A stretch of 55,636 bases of DNA, from NCBI GenBank assembly GCA_946548575.1, contig CAMNPT010000004.1, positions 1 to 55,636 on the forward strand, written 5' to 3'. Below the pieces are notes generated by a model. The model ran no database searches and was not told where the DNA came from. It saw only the letters and a program-made list of their open reading frames with translations. Every line of letters starts with the position of its first letter. Position 1 is the first letter of the stretch. Of the stretch, positions 53,977 through 55,636 are shown in pieces. The DNA comes from an uncultured Clostridium sp. GTDB lineage: Bacteria > Bacillota > Clostridia > TANB77 > CAG-508. Position numbers and translations under genes: made by a program.

Positions 53977-54549
53977 CTATTTTTCTAATTTGTTAATTTC
54001 ATCTCTATATTTTGCAGCATCTTCATATCTTTCATCTTTAACAGCTTGTTTTAAGTTTTCTTTTAATTCTTCTAATTTAGTTTTTTCTTTATTATTATTT
54101 TGTGTTTCATCTTTTTCTTTTTTTGAAGATTCTGTATTAATTCCCATTTTTTTCTCTATCTTTTTATCTATTTCTTTTCCTATTCTTCCTACGTGATGAG
54201 TTTCACCTTGAATTCTTTTTAAGATAGGATCTAATCTAGTTCCAAAAACATCATAACAATCTTTACAACCTAGTTTTCCTGTATTTGTGATATCATTAAA
54301 TGTATATCCACATGTATCACACTTTAATGTTTTTAATTCTGATATCATTGGCATAAAATCTGTATTTCCAAAATCCTCTAGAAAACCTCCTAAAAAATTA
54401 GAAAAATTGATTGGCATACTAAAATCCATATTGCCTATTCCTAGTTTTTTACTACATTCTTCACATAAATTCATTTCCTTTTTTCTACCATTTATATTTT
54501 CTTCATATCTAACATTTGCTTCTCTTTTTCCACAATTTTCACATAACAT
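53977..54549 (-). CDS. mcsA: McsA, activator of McsB
   Basis: A 190-residue protein with zinc-finger cysteine pairs at the N-terminus (MLCENCGKREA; LCEECSKKLG) and in the middle (KCDTCGYTFND; GCKDCYDVFG). A C-terminal UVR domain follows (about 155-188, LEELKENLKQAVKDERYEDA). It activates McsB and links it to ClpC. It lies between ctsR and mcsB with 12- and 1-base gaps. Confidence 0.94.
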   Translation of the reverse strand: MLCENCGKREANVRYEENINGRKKEMNLCEECSKKLGIGNMDFSMPINFSNFLGGFLEDFGNTDFMPMISELKTLKCDTCGYTFNDITNTGKLGCKDCYDVFGTRLDPILKRIQGETHHVGRIGKEIDKKIEKKMGINTESSKKEKDETQNNNKEKTKLEELKENLKQAVKDERYEDAAKYRDEINKLEK

Positions 54550-54561
54550 AATTTTTACCTC

Positions 54562-55005
54562 CTATATATTTAATAACATATTTTTAAAAATTCTTGCTCT
54601 TACTTCATCTTTTGTTTCTTTTGGTAATCTTAAAACATTATCACTTGTTGCAACTTTCAATAGTTTTGCATCTTTGGCATTTACTATATTATAAGTTAAT
54701 AAATCATTAATTAATATATCAACCTCGTGAGCTGTTAGTTTAGAACCTATATTGTTTATTATATGCATTCTATATTCTTCATTTGAATTATTCATCTTTT
54801 TTATTGTAATGTGTCCACCTCCACCACGTCTACTTTCTACATAGTAGCCTTGTGATGGCTTAAACCTAGTTGATATTACATAATTAATTTGTGAAGGTAC
54901 ACAATTAAATTGTTCTGCTAATTCATTTCTTTGAATTTCAATTGAATCATTTTCATCTTGAAGTAACTCTTTTATAAATTCTTCAATTATATCTGACATT
55001 CTCAA
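54562..55005 (-). CDS. ctsR: transcriptional repressor CtsR
   Basis: A 147-residue repressor of class III stress genes. It has the N-terminal winged helix with RNELAEQFNCVPSQINYVIS, the wing YYVESRRGGGGHITIKK (Gly-rich heat sensor) and the C-terminal dimer/McsB-contact domain (LLTYNIVNAKDAKLLK). The TTG at 55005 lies seven bases after GAGGTG and is preferred; ATG 54999 is two codons on. Two CtsR boxes flank the promoter, so the operon is self-repressed. Confidence 0.95.
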   Translation of the reverse strand: MRMSDIIEEFIKELLQDENDSIEIQRNELAEQFNCVPSQINYVISTRFKPSQGYYVESRRGGGGHITIKKMNNSNEEYRMHIINNIGSKLTAHEVDILINDLLTYNIVNAKDAKLLKVATSDNVLRLPKETKDEVRARIFKNMLLNI

Positions 55006-55025
55006 TATAAATCACCTCTTTTAAC

Positions 55026-55042
55026 TTTGACTTTCTTTGACC
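55026..55042 (-). promoter_or_regulatory. CtsR box, proximal
   Basis: Minus strand GGTCAAA-GAA-AGTCAAA, the direct heptamer repeat with a three-base spacer expected for CtsR, just downstream of the -10 box. Confidence 0.9.
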
Positions 55043-55053
55043 TTTCTATTGTT

Positions 55054-55081
55054 ATTATACTATAATACAAATATTTTTCAA
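55054..55081 (-). promoter_or_regulatory. promoter of the ctsR operon
   Basis: Minus strand TTGAAA, 16-base spacer, TATAAT, bracketed by the two CtsR boxes. Confidence 0.75.
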
Positions 55082-55089
55082 TTCTTGTT

Positions 55090-55106
55090 TTTGACTTTCT
55101 TTGACT
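55090..55106 (-). promoter_or_regulatory. CtsR box, distal
   Basis: Minus strand AGTCAAA-GAA-AGTCAAA, upstream of the -35 box. It is a second perfect operator. Confidence 0.88.
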
Positions 55107-55142
55107 TTTAATGTTGCATTTATATTAGTTTTCTTTTATTTT

Positions 55143-55298
55143 CTAATTATTTCTCTTTTTATCTTCTTTTTTTGTCATTTTTTGTAATTCATTTGCTCTC
55201 TCTTTTTGTTTCTCTGGTGCAACCCATCCAAAAAAACTAGGCACTGATTCTCCGTATTTCGTACTATCTTCATTTTCTCTTTTTTCTTTTTTATTCAT
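55143..55298 (-). CDS. small basic protein (51 aa)
   Basis: A short frame behind a GGGGGA ribosome site. The sequence is highly charged (MNKKEKRENEDSTKYGES at the start, MTKKEDKKRNN at the end) around a central VPSFFGWVAPEKQKERANEL, the only part with aromatic and hydrophobic residues. No family recognised. It stands just upstream of the ctsR promoter region. Confidence 0.5.
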   Translation of the reverse strand: MNKKEKRENEDSTKYGESVPSFFGWVAPEKQKERANELQKMTKKEDKKRNN

Positions 55299-55371
55299 AA
55301 AAATAAATCCCCCTTTTATTGTTATTTACAATTTGGGAGATTTTATACACTTTATTATATAATAATTATAT

Positions 55372-55636
55372 TTATATAAATGATTTTATATCAAGTATTT
55401 CTTTTTCTGATAAACCTGTTATTTCCTCTATTTCTTCAATTTTTATATTCTTTTTTATCATTTTTTTAGCTGTTTCTATTATTCCTTCTTTTATTCCTTC
55501 TTCTATCTTTCTTTTTATATCTTTTTCTTTTTTTGCTAATTCTCCTTCTTTTTTACTTAACTTTCCTTCTTTTTCACTTAGCTTTCCTTCTTTTTCACTT
55601 AGCTTTCCTTCTTTTTCACTTAGCTTTCCTTCTTTT
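55372..55636 (-). CDS. Rpn/PD-(D/E)XK transposase-type protein, C-terminal part (cut by window edge)
   Basis: The last 87 codons of a gene entering from the right edge. The end IEEGIKEGIIETAKKMIKKN and IEEIEEITGLSEKEIL is typical of Rpn-family recombination-promoting nucleases. The catalytic part is outside the window. The visible 5' portion is made of seven-residue repeats (EGKLSEK) encoded by 21-base tandem units. Confidence 0.65.
   Translation of the reverse strand, partial: KEGKLSEKEGKLSEKEGKLSEKEGKLSKKEGELAKKEKDIKRKIEEGIKEGIIETAKKMIKKNIKIEEIEEITGLSEKEILDIKSFI
55553..55636 (-). repeat. 21-base tandem repeats in the Rpn-type gene
   Basis: At least three near-perfect units (GAAGGAAAGCTAAGTGAAAAA) plus a diverged one, running off the window edge. 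They encode a heptad-like EGKLSEK series, probably a coiled coil. Confidence 0.85.

Noticed and set aside
55553..55636. 21-base repeats as CRISPR
   Set aside because: Units are contiguous without spacers and encode EGKLSEK repeats in an Rpn-type protein.

Overview
The window is a very AT-rich stretch of a Gram-positive (Clostridia-type) chromosome. The evidence is the Ffh-S16-KhpA-RimM-TrmD-L19 block, a T-box in front of pheST, a CtsR-McsA-McsB-ClpC operon, strong AGGAGG-type ribosome sites, an LPxxG surface protein and compact, mostly one-directional genes. It looks like an uncultured gut-type commensal. Species cannot be named from the sequence alone.

Bases 1 to about 18.75 kb are accessory DNA. 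The left edge looks like the last bases of a tRNA gene, a common integration site. It is followed on the plus strand by a mobilisation module: a RepA_N-like initiator, TnpV, a small element protein, a hairpin-rich segment that may be oriT, an N-terminally short MobC and a Y/H-H-H relaxase. Facing it on the minus strand (about 11.6 to 3.4 kb) is a cargo operon that matches no system I know. It encodes two paralogous small acidic proteins, a zincin-like protein (HELIH), a 494-aa unknown, a glycosidase-family-10-like protein without signal peptide, a broken ~556-aa protein, a small membrane protein and a zinc-ribbon protein. Three separate loci in this operon end in the same ~40-residue C-terminal tail. 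Next come a Nudix hydrolase, an ABC exporter with a small partner, a candidate structured RNA, a frameshifted AlbA/Schlafen-type gene, a decayed gene and a membrane-anchored DUF4190-like protein. Two orphan small genes (12.36 and 18.25 kb) share one cassette layout: consensus promoter, hairpin leader and double-hairpin terminator.

From about 18.77 kb the content is core genome, almost all on the minus strand: nuclease, RecG, phosphoesterase, TsaD, site-2 protease, LysRS, tRNA-Gln, a YgjP-like protein, L19-TrmD-RimM-KhpA-S16-Ffh-YlxM, PheT-PheS with T-box, a GGGtGRT/NifU-like pair, a YezG-like protein, the lower glycolytic genes gpmI-tpiA-pgk, a pseudopilin, MutS2, an S4 protein, DXS, a MATE-kinase fusion and the CtsR regulon. 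The only plus-strand gene here is a von Willebrand A surface protein at 35.4 kb. The right edge cuts an Rpn-type nuclease gene within a tandem repeat.

Two normally essential genes (tsaD, dxs) each carry one apparent extra C before GGAG, which suggests base-calling or assembly errors. The accessory genes carry several breaks that look like real decay.
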